A stretch of 64,000 nt of DNA from Populus alba. Its lineage: Eukaryota; Streptophyta; Magnoliopsida; Malpighiales; Salicaceae. Below are positions 1 through 11,390 of the stretch, piece after piece. Made by a program: the position numbers and the translations under genes. The stretch covers positions 48,206,697 to 48,270,696 of the forward strand of contig NC_133284.1 in the NCBI RefSeq assembly GCF_005239225.2. Direction: 5' to 3'. The notes under the pieces are model-generated. The model made no database searches, was not told where the DNA came from, and saw nothing but the letters and a program-made list of their open reading frames with translations. The first letter of the stretch is position 1. Every line of letters begins with the position of its first letter.

Positions 1-1138
1 CGAAAACGAGACCCCTTCTAGCGATCTCAAACAACTTGGAATCCCATCTGGTGATTCCTTTTATTCAAAGCTGAAATATGAGGTCCCTTCTGGCGACCTC
101 CATCGAAATACGAGATCCCTTCTGTCGATCTCAACAACTTGGAATCCCATTTGGTGATTCCTTTTTACCGAATGATATCGATGTCGTTCTTCCTGCTGGC
201 AGGGTTTGAAAACCATTATCTTCTCTTCTTGTTCTTCTAGAATCAACTCAATGATTCTTTCTTCGTCCATAATCTTGTTGGAATGCGCTACGATCTCCTC
301 CTGTAACGATCCAATAAACATATATGCAATGATTTATGATTAGATGCAATGCATGCATTCATACCTGGTTTTGAAACATAGGTCCCATCCTCTTCTTCTA
401 GTTCATGAGACTCCCTTTTAATATGAACTTTGCTTTTGAAGTCGTATGCTGGATTCATCTATCATATTCTTGGAGAAGAAGTCTTTGACTTTCTTCAAGT
501 AGTCCTTTTCTCAAAATGTATGACTTGTATTTACCTCTTTGTCATGCTTTTATCAAATGCTTTAGCTTGGTTTTCAAATCTATAAGCTTTCGTAAAACTT
601 TTCATAAAACATCTCGTCTTGCCCCCAGTGTAGGGGTGCGATCCTAGTCTGGGTTTTTATATAGAGAAGAAATTCATTTCGACTCAAAACAAAACCACCA
701 ACAAAAAACTCTTTAGAGAGTGAAAGGACAATAATGAAGTGTTTTTTTCAAAAAATGCACATTGTTTAGGATTGATAAACTCTATTTTTGTCTTGAAAGA
801 AAATTTACAGGTGATGTATCAATTCATTATGTTATCCAGAGGTGAGGTTGTATTTCAAGGGTAGCTTTTCTTAAATTTCATATTAAACCATTTTATGATA
901 CTTTATTTGTAACCACTAAACCTTGTTTAAAAAGTGCATAATCTCATCATTTATTTAAAGAAAAGGTAGGCTTAAACACAAAATCTGGCTGACAATATGA
1001 GCTCTGAATGCTCACTAGAGAAAATAAAAGCAAAGACAAAAGCAAATGACAAAAACATGCTAAGGCAAATAAAGTTGTTTTACATTTTGAAAACTACGAG
1101 AAGCTCTTGGGTCCACCCGTTCTGAAACTTCTTCTAGT
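1..1138 (-). mobile_element. Internal region of a Ty3/gypsy element, cut by the window edge
   Basis: This stretch continues the minus-strand retroelement whose LTR lies at 2543-4850. It shows no long open frame; the short minus-strand frame at 61-321 is probably a gag-region or spacer remnant. It contains a direct repeat at 7-62 and 111-166. The second LTR and any pol region would lie left of the window. Assignment to the element rests on continuity with the gag relic next to it, not on a conserved domain seen here. Confidence 0.5.
7..166. repeat. Imperfect direct repeat, about 56 bp, two copies
   Basis: Copies at 7-62 and 111-166 share the pattern cgaga-cccttct-cgatctcaa followed by acttggaatcccat-tggtgattcc, with a few substitutions. 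A shorter related unit lies between them near 80-105. The repeats sit inside the retroelement interior, where tandem spacers are common. Confidence 0.7.
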
Positions 1139-2542
1139 GTGTGGAAAGTCAACCGAGGCAATGCTTCATCTTCCTTCCCCATTTGCGTTTCCTTGTCTTC
1201 TCCTTTGATCTCGCCTTCTTCATTATTGACGATTCTTGACCAAGGTTTTCCAACCCTTTATCCCCTATCACTTTTGTCATGTGGCGATGGATTTGAACTG
1301 ATATTGGGTGTATCTTCAAATGACACCCATCCTATCTTGATGAGCTTCAACAACTTGTTCTTGAAACCATAGCACGTTTCAAGACAATGCCCGGGAATAC
1401 CAGCATGGTACTCGCAAGTTCAAACTCGGGGCTTATACCAGATGGGGAATGGTGGTTGTAGTGGTAATGTAGGGATAAGAGCTATTTGTCCAATGCTCAG
1501 TAGTTTGGCATATATGTCTTCAGAGGCATGGGTAATGGCGGTAGTTGTTCTGAAATGTATCTTGGGTTTTGGTCTTTGGTGGTTGTTTTTGGGTGTTTGA
1601 CTAGTCCATTTGCTCGATTAGGGGAAAAAGGTTTGTTAAAGTTTATGTGGGCCACATGGGAGGTAGGTATTTGTGGGTTATATGAATCCGTTATCTTGTC
1701 ATTGGACCCACCTTCAAAGTTGTTAACGGGACCTTTTCAATTTTCTTTCCGAAAAAACCCTTTGTCTCCAATGGCTCAATTATGCGTCCAGCTTTTAATC
1801 CCCTGCTCTATTCTTTCCGCTATGCGTACAACATCATAGAAATGTTGAGATGAGCTACCCATTAAATGCTCATAGTAGGGTGCCTTGAATGTGTTGGCCA
1901 ACAAAGTCACCAATCTCCGTTTCTATCAAAGGGGGTTGCACATGCATGGCCTCGTCCCTCATCTTTGCGCATAAGCCCTTAACTGATTCTTGGCTTCTCT
2001 TTTCCATTGAACATAAGGCTCATTCGATCTGGAACAATTTCCAAATTGAACTTGTATTGCTTAAGGAAAGCCTCAACTAAATCCTTCCATTTCTTGATCT
2101 TGGCATTATCCAACCTCATGTACCAACTTAGCGCCGACCCCGATAGACTATCTTGGAAAAAGTAGATCAGTAACTTATCGTCATGAATCACCTCAGCCAT
2201 CTTATTGCAATAAGATCGAAGGTGAGTGTTTGGGCATTCCAACCCAGTGTACTTTATAAACTCCGGAATCCTAAATTTTTTTGGTACCGTGATGTTTGGT
2301 ACCAAGCATATTTCAGACGCTCGCATGGGGTCAAACCAGTCATTTCCCTCGACTGCTCTTAACCTTTCTTCCAAGGCTGATATCTTGTCATCGTTCATAA
2401 ATCTGGTGGACCTATTATCGGGAGGCCCTTCCACAGTGATGTGAGCTTGAGGGGGCTGAATGGGAATGGTAGGTGCAAAGTGCTGCCCCGTCACTGAATC
2501 TGCCCCCAAGTTCTGAGATGCCCCCGGAACTTGTCGCCATTC
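1139..2542 (-). pseudogene. Decayed gag gene of a Ty3/gypsy element (probably Tat/Ogre-like)
   Basis: The best-preserved part is a minus-strand frame at 1979-2629. It contains a retrotransposon gag core with the pattern SGSALSWY followed by W-DLVEAFLKQYKFN, which is typical of the gag domain of plant gypsy elements. The N-terminal part of this frame runs through the LTR end and primer-binding site, so the true gag start must lie downstream of 2520. Below 1980 gag-like sequence continues only in broken frames, including around 1320-1440, so the gene is not functional. Gag would form the virus-like particle that packages element RNA. The Tat/Ogre label is inferred from the LTR length and gag style; no pol is visible to confirm it. 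Confidence 0.7.
2521..2539 (-). other. Putative tRNA primer-binding site
   Basis: Read on the minus strand, TGGCGACAAGTTCCGGGGG starts three bases after the LTR end (GGGTGCGACA). It begins with TGG, as needed to pair with a tRNA CCA end. The position is right for reverse-transcription priming. The matching tRNA was not identified; the TGGCGAC start is seen in several plant gypsy elements. Confidence 0.55.
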
Positions 2543-3701
2543 TGTCGCACCCCAAAAAAATCCGGCGCGCGGCCTTCGATGGCGATTTTTCGTTTGTTTT
2601 TGCTTGATTTGTTTCTTTGGAGTCGCCACCTAGTATTTTGGTCACTAGGAACCCTAACTAGTCTTTCAGAGATTCTAAGGCAAGGGACTGGTTGCGTAAA
2701 GGGAAGGTATTAGCACCCCTAGTACGCCCTACCTAAGGTAAGCTGCTTGGTGTTTGGTTTGCTCTATAATTGCTATGGTGTTGGTGTTTTTCTAATCCCA
2801 TCAATTTTCCTAAGTTTGATTCAAATAAAATTTATTTGGATAGAAATCCAAGGAGATTCCATGTGCTTTGAAAGCTCATTTTTCCCTTAGTATTTCAAGA
2901 GTTTGCGACTCGTAAATCGCAAGAAGGAGGGACAAAAAATTAGAAATCTAAGGAATTCAAAGCGCTTTTAAAAGCCTTCTTTTGCCTTAGTATTTCATAC
3001 TTTCACGGCTCGTAAACCGTGGAGTAAAAAAATTTAAAGTTTTGAAATGTCCTCGATTATAATCAAGGCTTCTTTCAAGGATGTGTGCGGATTTATTACT
3101 CCCAATAATATTTTGGATATTCATCCTTTAAGGATTTCTTTATCCAAACATTAGCGGTGAATAATAGATGAATTCCCCCAAAATAAGATTTTTATAGTTT
3201 TTGGAATATTGGCCAATACCCTTTGGAGTTTTACAAACATGTTGTAAAATCCAGATATGCAAGAAAACAAATTTGTTTGATGTTTAAGAAATCCATGCAA
3301 AAACACATTTTTAAAACTTCCAATATTTTTGTATATAATATATATATATATAAACATTCAAAACATGTTAGGGTATTGGCCGTATGCATGAAAACAAAAC
3401 ATTTTTTTTTTGTTGACGAAAACCAGGTATTTTAATACCGGATTTGTATCTTTACAGTATAAAAATACAAACCGATATTGATCAAAATACAGTAATAAAA
3501 TTGCAGAAAATCACAAATTCTTTGAAATAATTTTTGAAGAATTTTTATTTTTTTTAATAAAAAATTTTAGATTGGGCCTCGTTCGGCCCATATAGCTAGG
3601 CTGGATCCAGCAGGCCTAACCGGGTCACTGGCCCGAGCTAGTGTCCTGGATGGAAGCTCACGTGTGCATGCTTAGTAACATATACAAATGGTAGTGTTGA
3701 A

Positions 3702-3870
3702 GTGAATTATAATTCGCTATGAACAGTAGAAATGCAAAAGGAAACCACACATAGTAAACATGCAAAAAAAACAAAACACGCATAGTAATATATGGTACTG
3801 TTCAAAGTGAATTATAATTCACTTGAACAGTAACATTTGCACTTCACTGTTCAAGTGAATTATAATTCAC
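3702..3870. repeat. Three copies of a 16-bp palindrome in the LTR
   Basis: GTGAATTATAATTCAC is a perfect self-complementary palindrome at 3807-3822 and 3855-3870. A copy with one changed base is at 3702-3717. Flanks with TGTTCAA and TTGAACAG extend two copies into longer hairpins. They lie downstream of the LTR TATA box on the minus strand, so they would be in the transcribed part. Confidence 0.85.
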
Positions 3871-4606
3871 TTGCACAGTGAAATGCTAAAGGAAATCACA
3901 TGCACAGAGACGCAAAACGCAAAACGCTTACCTGGACGTGGAACCGAAAGGAACGAAGACGATGTCCAACACTCACAGTGATGCTGGTGGCGGTGGAGAG
4001 GAAGCCAACGAGGGCTCACGGTGGTGCTGACGGTGGCAGTGGCTGGTTTGGCGGTGGTGTTGTTGGCGGCTCCTCTTTCCTCTTCCTTACTGTTTTGGCG
4101 CTGCTTCTTCTCTTTATTTCCTTTGCTCCCTCTTGTCAACAAGGTTCTTCACTTTCTTTAACAGCTTCGTGGAGATGCTGGTGGTGGCAGCCTGGGAAGT
4201 GGCCTGGATGGTGGCCAACCCTTCTTCCTTTTTCTTCTGTGCGTTTTTCTCTTCAGCTCTGTTCTCCTCTGTTTTCCTTTCTTCCTTCCACTTTTCACAG
4301 GGCTGTTGTTGACTGAGATGGCAATGGCAGCTGGTGGCCGACCTTCCTCTTCTCTACTGCTTCTGCGTTATTTCTTCTCTTTGTCTAGTCACCTTGCTTC
4401 TCTGCTTCTTCTTCCAAGGGGCGGTTCTAAGAGCAAGGTGGGCGGTGGCAATATTATTTCAAACGGTGGGGATAGAGAGAAAGAGAGAGGTTATTGTTCT
4501 TCTCTTCCCCTCTGTTTTCCTTCTCTCTTTTGTTCCCTGTGTTCTCCCTCTCTCGTCTCTCGTTTCAAAAAAGCCCCCCCTCCTCTCTTGCTGGTGTCAA
4601 GAGCAG

Positions 4607-4614
4607 TATTTATA
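4607..4614 (-). promoter_or_regulatory. TATA box of the gypsy LTR
   Basis: On the minus strand the sequence reads CCTATAAATACTG, a strong plant TATA box, placed about 240 bp into the LTR. Transcription would start near 4575-4585 and run toward gag. Inferred from sequence and position only. Confidence 0.65.
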
Positions 4615-5803
4615 GGCTAGAAGGGAGCGGGTTGTTGATGCGCGTGAGGAGCAGGGGAGCGGCCTACTATTATGCCTGGGGGAGCAGGGGAGCGGCCTGC
4701 TGTCGGGCGGCTGTGCTGTTTTCCAATCATGTGGCGCAGGGCTTTAGCAGTATGTGGGAAGACACTGTTCAGTTTTTTTTTTTTTTTTTTTTTAATTTTA
4801 CTTATTATTTATTTATTATTTTTATGGGGATCCAAAAATGGGTTACAACAAGGAGAACCTACAACATTATATAAAATATACTCAAAAGCAACTCAAAAAA
4901 ACACAAATAAAAGATTCCAATGCATAAAAAAAAAAAAATCAGGTTTAGTCTCCCAGGTTTATTGAATCTATATTAAAAGTTCATGGTCACAAAGACTTCA
5001 TTGTATTAGAAGAAACTGAAATCAAAGAAAATCATCTAAAGGTAACAATAACTAATTTGGTAGTAGGCGAGAATTAGAGTAAAAAAATAATTGATGTAGC
5101 TGAAATCATACTTAAGATTTCGAAGTTAAATGCACTGCAGAGAACTATTCAAATGAATTCGATAAGGAAGAAGACAGAACACTAGATGAAGATTCAACAC
5201 TACAACCTCAATTATACGAAAACAAGATAAAAGATAAAGAATAACTACCAGAAGTAACAAAATAACAGAAATAAAAGAAACATAAGCATTTAAAGAAAAA
5301 AAACTCCAATCTTAAGGCTGAGACGAATGAAAAGGGGTGTCATACCCAAAGCTATATTGGCACACAATTGAGAGGATCACCATAAACCATCGTAACCACG
5401 TAAGCCCTTTACATACATATCATACATAATTCGAAAGGAAACTTCACAAATAAATTTCATGAATCAAATATCTTAATCCAGAATTTCATAATTGTAAGTT
5501 TGTAATAGATTGTACATACAATCTTCATACCATCAATTTACCCAATTCCAAATAACTATATTAATTAACATATAGATCATAATCAATAACCTATAATAAC
5601 AACCTTAATAAGTAATTCTCCAATAACAGTCTCATCATCTATAGGTGATTAATCATATTTCAACTTTTTCATGCATTCAAAATCTATATTTCTGGGATAA
5701 AATATTGTGAAAAGAGATTAGCTTTTCCAGTTCAAAGAGTAATCAAAATAAACACATCTGGAAAAATATTATCAAACACAGATATTTCATTGAATATTAT
5801 CAA

Positions 5804-5806
<3 letters not shown>

Positions 5807-5860
<54 letters not shown>
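5807..5860. repeat. (AT)27 microsatellite
   Basis: Uninterrupted AT dinucleotides over 54 bp. Confidence 0.98.
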
Positions 5861-5866
<6 letters not shown>

Positions 5867-6295
5867 TACTTCCAAAAATATACTGAAACCTCATACTTAA
5901 GTATTTCCAAAGAAATATTATACTCAAATAAACATATTATACAAATACTCTCAAAGATATACTTATATCAAATATTCACACACACAAGTATTTTCTCACA
6001 TGAATGCAAAACACATGTACCACATATCTTATATCCAAGAATACTCTTATATCAAATATTATCACACATGTATGAAAAACACATATCTTATATATAGTAT
6101 ATCCAATGATGTTTATATCAATATTCACATACATATATATTTCCTCACATGTATATCAACACAACAATAATAATAATAATAAAAAACAGAGGAATCACAA
6201 CAAGACGAGAAGGATCCCAAGCTCCACATATTACGGGGGTTTTAACAAAATCAGATTCCAGGTTTTTAACAAAATTAGGCTATAGGGTTTTAACA

Positions 6296-6316
6296 AAACC
6301 TATCTTTGATATCACC
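6296..6316 (-). other. Degenerate primer-binding site (initiator Met tRNA type)
   Basis: On the minus strand, just after the LTR end GGGTCGTGACA, the sequence GGTGATATCAAAGATAGG resembles the common plant gypsy junction TGGTATCAGAGC with changes. Such a site would prime reverse transcription with initiator methionine tRNA. The match is imperfect. Confidence 0.4.
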
Positions 6317-6318
6317 TT

Positions 6319-7664
6319 TGTCACGACCCGAATTCCCGTGTCCATGACTGGCAAACGGCAGGAGTGGTGTCGAAAGAACACCCCACCTACACTAAGCCTC
6401 AGAACATACATATCAAAAGAACAAGTTGTTTAAAAATATGCATCATTTCATAATCTTCAGAAATATTATATTATTCGAAAAGTAATGAAAACCAAATGAT
6501 AGTTCAAAACTTCTCATCGGTAAATTAAAACAAAAAATTTAATCAATAATACTCATTACATTGTTAAAAATCCAAACTTAATTAAAACATGATAATAATG
6601 TAGTGTCTAAGACATCGAATCAAAACTAAAAGGAATGCAAGACATACCGACCAAAACTGAAGAAGTAGGAACACTCAACAAAGTTCACCTGCTATCAGAA
6701 ACTATGAATCTAAAATAATATTAAGAATTAGGGGTGAGTTCAACCAACTTAGTGAGGGAATAATATTTAATATACATTTTAGATATTAATATTAATAGTT
6801 GCAAGTCGATTTATCTTGATATACATATACATATAAATAAAAGATTCTAATGTAGAAAAGAAAATCAGGTTTAGTCTCTTGGGTTTAGGGACTAAAACAA
6901 CAATTTTCTAAAAACAGGACCAAAATGTAATTTTACCAAAATTAGGATCAAACTGTAAAATACATAACCATGCTGAAATTCCACCTATAAACCATCCTCA
7001 ATTCTGTCAAGAATGAACCAGGGACCAAACTATAAATGTTTTATAAAGTTTAGGGACTAAAATGTAAATTCCCAAAATTAAGGGACCAAACTGAAAATAT
7101 TCCAGATCAATTATCAAACTGAGATTCATCATCCTTAACCTCATAATAACACTGTCCAGAATCTCAAAATACATTTAGGGGTCAAATTATAATATTTCCA
7201 AAGTTTAGGGACTAAACTAAAATTTTCATAAATCAAGGACCAAAATAAAATTTGGTCATCTTTAAACTCAAGACCATTCTGTCCAGATTTTATAGCAAGG
7301 TAAAAATGAATTTATTAACCCATAAAAATTAATTTAAAGAAATCAACTCATAAATCAATCTTAACAATATAAACTTCCAATCCTTATAAACCTTAATATT
7401 TTCTTTAATCATTCCATAAAAAAAGTATAATTGAAAGTAATATGAAAGAGAACCACTTACTTGCTACTTCCACCTTTCTTGAACCAAAAACTCAAGATCA
7501 AAAACTAAAATCTTTGGTTTGAGGAGAGGAAAGTCACGGCGGCTACAAGAATTAGAAGAGAGGAAAGAAATTCTCTTGCAACTCTTTCTTAAATACCTAG
7601 GTTAACATATGTTGGATTTGGGCTGACTCGGGCTTAGGTTTGGGCCAAAAGTTTGAGTCTTACA
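6319..7664 (-). mobile_element. LTR relic of a second retroelement, about 1346 bp
   Basis: Read on the minus strand it begins TGTAAGACTC at 7664 and ends GGGTCGTGACA at 6319. A TATA-like TATTTAAG lies at 7588-7595. Between 6880 and 7260 there are repeated phrases of the type 'tagggactaaa' and 'aggaccaaa', which are common in plant LTRs. Flanking 5-bp duplications do not match, fitting an old, rearranged copy. Confidence 0.55.
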
Positions 7665-7775
7665 AATATAAAGATTTAATTTAAGACAACTTAAAGTATG
7701 TTAGAATTGATGATTTCTAGTTGGTTGTTATTTTAGAATAGCTTCTAAATATATCATGTATGTTTCCAAAATCTC

Positions 7776-7779
<4 letters not shown>

Positions 7780-7849
<70 letters not shown>
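7780..7849. repeat. (AT)n microsatellite, about 70 bp
   Basis: Uninterrupted TA/AT dinucleotides. Confidence 0.98.
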
Positions 7850-7856
<7 letters not shown>

Positions 7857-8885
7857 TGTTTCCAAAAGAAACTAGTCGTTTATAGAATGTCTTTGATGGC
7901 TAAAACGGTTGATCAGTTAAAATGACCATATTATTCGGTTGACCTGATTTTGCAAAATTCTCAATAGTTCATCACATATGAATAGCGGTCAATTGGTTCG
8001 TTTGATATACCAAAGCGGTCGACCAATTCAACTTAAAAAACCAATTTTAGTAGTTTCAAACCTGGTAAAACTTGAATAGATTAAATATATATCAATCATA
8101 TTTATGTATGCAATGTAAAGTGTGTGAGTTCATTTTAGTTTGTTATTGTGTAAGATATAAAGATTTAACAATAAGCTCTAAAATAAATTCTTAATACCTA
8201 AGTCTTTACTTGCTTTGCATCTTAAACTTGTTAATAGATATAGTTTAAAGATTTTGATGGGTTCCTAATTGGTAGTTTATCTATGGCTTAGATAAAGATT
8301 TACTCTCATGAATAAATTTGGCATTTTAAATTTATTATGGGCTCGTATGCCTAGATAAATTTTTATGGGAATGGTCTATGTAGGTGCCCTAACAAGGTTC
8401 ACTTATCTAGGAAGGTGAAAGGATTTTCCACAACTTGTATATTATGGTGAAAAATACTCCCGATTAAATTTGATGAATATATTAAATAATTCTTAAAATT
8501 TTCTAGTTTAACTCCTGGTATTTAATACCATCCTACTTATAGCTCTAACACTTATATACTAGGATGTTGACCATTAACTTCCATGAAATATAATTTTAAG
8601 GGTTATTGAAATATAGGTCAAAATACTTTGGAATTTTATAAACCTGCTGTAAAATCCATGCAATATCTTTTTAAAAACATTCCAAAGTATTTTTCAATTT
8701 TTTTAATAAAAAAAAAAGCTCAAATAATTCTAAGGATTTTTTTGCCATAGACAAGAAAAAAAGTATTATTTTATAATTTTTTTAACAATTTTTATTTTGT
8801 TTATTTTAAGCTTTGTATGACAAAAACCCATTTTTTGTAATAAAACTCCCTAAAACAAGCCTAAAGGGTGTTTGCCAAATACAAC

Positions 8886-8921
<36 letters not shown>

Positions 8922-11390
8922 AGCAAAAATATTGCTAGCCAAAACAAAGCTTTAGCCATGGATTAAATTTTGACACCGACCAGGTTAACAAAAAGTCTTG
9001 GATTCAACTATAAACCAAACGAAAAACATTGGTTTGACCTGAAAATAAGCCAAACAAAAAAACCAAACCTAAAGGAGATTAAACTTGTCAAAAACTCAAA
9101 ATATTGGTGAAAATAGATCGAAACCCAAAAAAAACAAAAAAACACAAATGAACATTCGAAGTGATTCTAGCAACATGAACTCTAAGCCATACCATATTTC
9201 ATGAAATAAAAGGAAACATAAAGGTTGTAAATCTTATAAGGATAAATAATTAAGCAACAAAACTCAACAATTATTACTCAATAATCCCGATTTGATAAAA
9301 AAAAATATATATATACCAAAACCAAAACCCTTCGATTAAAACCCTTCGATTAAAAACTCATAAAAAATATTTATTAATGCATTAAAACCCTAGATTATTC
9401 TCTAATGATGTTATGTGAATGTGAAGATGCAAAGAAATGAACTAAAACATGTAAAAAAACTTGTAGCTAAGGCAATGTTAAGAATAACATGAAGAACACA
9501 AACCCAGATTTTACGCAAAAATGCATACCAAGCCTATAAACCAAATATTTTTTGTTCACACAAACCACATTGTAATATTCATATGTGTTTGAATCAAAAT
9601 AAACAACAAAAAATAACAAATCATGAAAACATACATGAAACCAATTATCCAAAACTGGCAAATAAAAACAACAAGCTCATCCATGCAATTTGGATTCAAA
9701 TTTGATTTTCAAAGCATATTTTGGTCATGATCAAAGCCTTATAAACCCAGGATTAATAACATGGTTTATCAATGCATTAACTAAACTAACAAAACTAATA
9801 AAATAAGCATTGTTGTATCAAAAACTAACTTAACTAGAAGGCTTTATTACATCAAAAAAATCAAACATATCCTAAAATGCTTAAGAGAACAACAACAAAC
9901 CATAAAATAAAAAATTACTAAAAAAGAAAAAGAAAAAGAAACAAGCACATCCCTACTTTTTATGCATTACAAGCACAATTCCATACTTGTAAACATAAAT
10001 ACAAACCAAATGACAATCAAAATCAACTCAAACAAGCCTTTTTTTTTTCAAGTATACTTTCTCAGTATTTCTCACCTTTTTTTCTCCTTTTTTTAGCTCG
10101 AGTTTTTAAAGGTATTTAAGGGTTTTTCTAGGAATTTTGATGGATTTTATCAAAGATTGATCAAAGTTGAGCCCTTTGAACATAATGAGAGAGTTCTAGA
10201 CAAAATTTCATAGTTAGAACCTCTGTCTTTCAATTGTTTTTGCAATGGTGGTTTATGTCTAGGTGGTTTTTCCTTACTTGAAGATAAAGGCATGAATTCT
10301 TTACCTTCTGATCTTAAGGGAATGATTTATAGCCCTTAATAAGAACCTTTTGGGAGCTTTGAAATGTGAATACATGAAAAGATGAGGTGGTTTTGCTCCA
10401 ATAGGTATCTCAGTTAGAGCTGACCGAGTTGACCATTTTCGAGGCTTCATTGGAGCAATTCTAATATTATCATCGTTGGAGACCACCTGAAGTTGGTAAA
10501 AGGGGTGAACATCTTTTGTTAGGATCCAACCTTGCTCAATTTGAAAATCTATAGCTCCATATTCACTTACTTGAAGGTGCCAACTTAATCAGTCTATAAT
10601 TTGAAAATTGAGTTATGGTTGATCAAGGCATCCAATTTCATGAAAAGGCGATGTAGAGGGGATGTTCCTCTTTTATTTGCAAAAAAACCACATGTCATTT
10701 GGAGGTCCAGAACTCCACAACGAGCTCTTGAAATATGCCAACCTAATCATTGTGAATTGCCAAAAAAGAAGATGAGCAAATGCTAAATGACGTGTCGTCT
10801 TGGTTAAACTCTATAATTTAAGGTTTTTAATTTAGGATTTGACAAAGTTTCAATTTAATATTTTTTCTTCCAAGTGAGGCACATGAACCCTTAATTGACA
10901 CAAAAATTTTATTTGCATGCAATTTAACCCCTGACAAACTTAAATATCAGCCTGGAAGATTAGAGTCATTTTCATTTTGGTCCTTGGTTTTTGATTTATT
11001 CAATTGGACTCTTTATTAACCATCAAACTCTCAATTTCTTAAATTTTCCGCATGATTTGGTCAATTTTAGCCTTTGAAATCTTGCTCCTCTTACGATTTG
11101 ATCCTTGATTTTGAATTTTTTCAATCAAAACCTTAATTAGCTATCGAACTTTAATTTTTCACAATTAAGCCCCTTATTTGACGAATTAAACTTTACAAAG
11201 TCTAATTTCAATCCCCAAACTTCAATTTCTTCTAATTAACACCCAAATTGACTTTAAAAAATTGATTTTCCTTGCAATTAAGTCATTAATAAAATTAATT
11301 AAGCCTTCAAAAATTCTCATTAAGTCCTTACTCATCAAAATTTGTATATCATTACCCCAAATACAAATATTTTTTCTGAATAGTAGTTTT
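7850..11390. other. Repeat-derived, unclassified sequence
   Basis: No gene is visible. The part at 8600-8730 (ctttgg-attttataaac-tg-tgtaaaatcca) resembles 3205-3335 in the gypsy LTR, so a diverged LTR of that family is likely. A 31-bp poly(A) lies at 8889-8919. From 10850 to 11340 there are degenerate repeats of the 'cttaattgac' and 'aatttc-attaagtcctt' kind, common in plant LTRs. A TATA-like ggtatttaaggg occurs near 10111 on the plus strand. None of this allows a firm boundary. Confidence 0.4.

Larger units (their letters stand above)
2543..4850 (-). mobile_element. Long terminal repeat (5' LTR) of the gypsy element, 2308 bp
   Basis: On the minus strand the LTR starts TGTTGTAACCC at 4850 and ends GGGTGCGACA at 2543, giving TG...CA ends, and is followed by the primer-binding site and gag. 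It holds a TATA box at 4607-4614, a GC-rich stretch at 3940-4330, and three copies of a palindrome at 3702-3870. The region around 2640-2760 (splice-site-like ACCTAAGGTAAG) is strongly conserved in plant LTRs of this type. The partner LTR is outside the window, so LTR identity and insertion age cannot be judged. Open frames on either strand here are not genes. Confidence 0.75.
4851..6318 (-). mobile_element. Decayed interior of a second LTR element
   Basis: AT-rich sequence with no long open frame, lying downstream, on the minus strand, of the LTR at 6319-7664. A short repeated phrase (ttttaacaaaa) occurs three times at 6239-6300. It contains a (AT)27 microsatellite. No conserved protein domain was seen. 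It is assigned to the element only because it follows the LTR and a degenerate primer-binding site. Confidence 0.35.

Noticed and set aside
1528..1839. 103-codon plus-strand frame in the gag region
   Set aside because: It runs opposite to the gag relic and matches no family I recognise.
3867..4965. Several overlapping frames of 90-140 codons
   Set aside because: They lie in the LTR, overlap on both strands and have low-complexity Ser/Leu/Phe composition; no domain.
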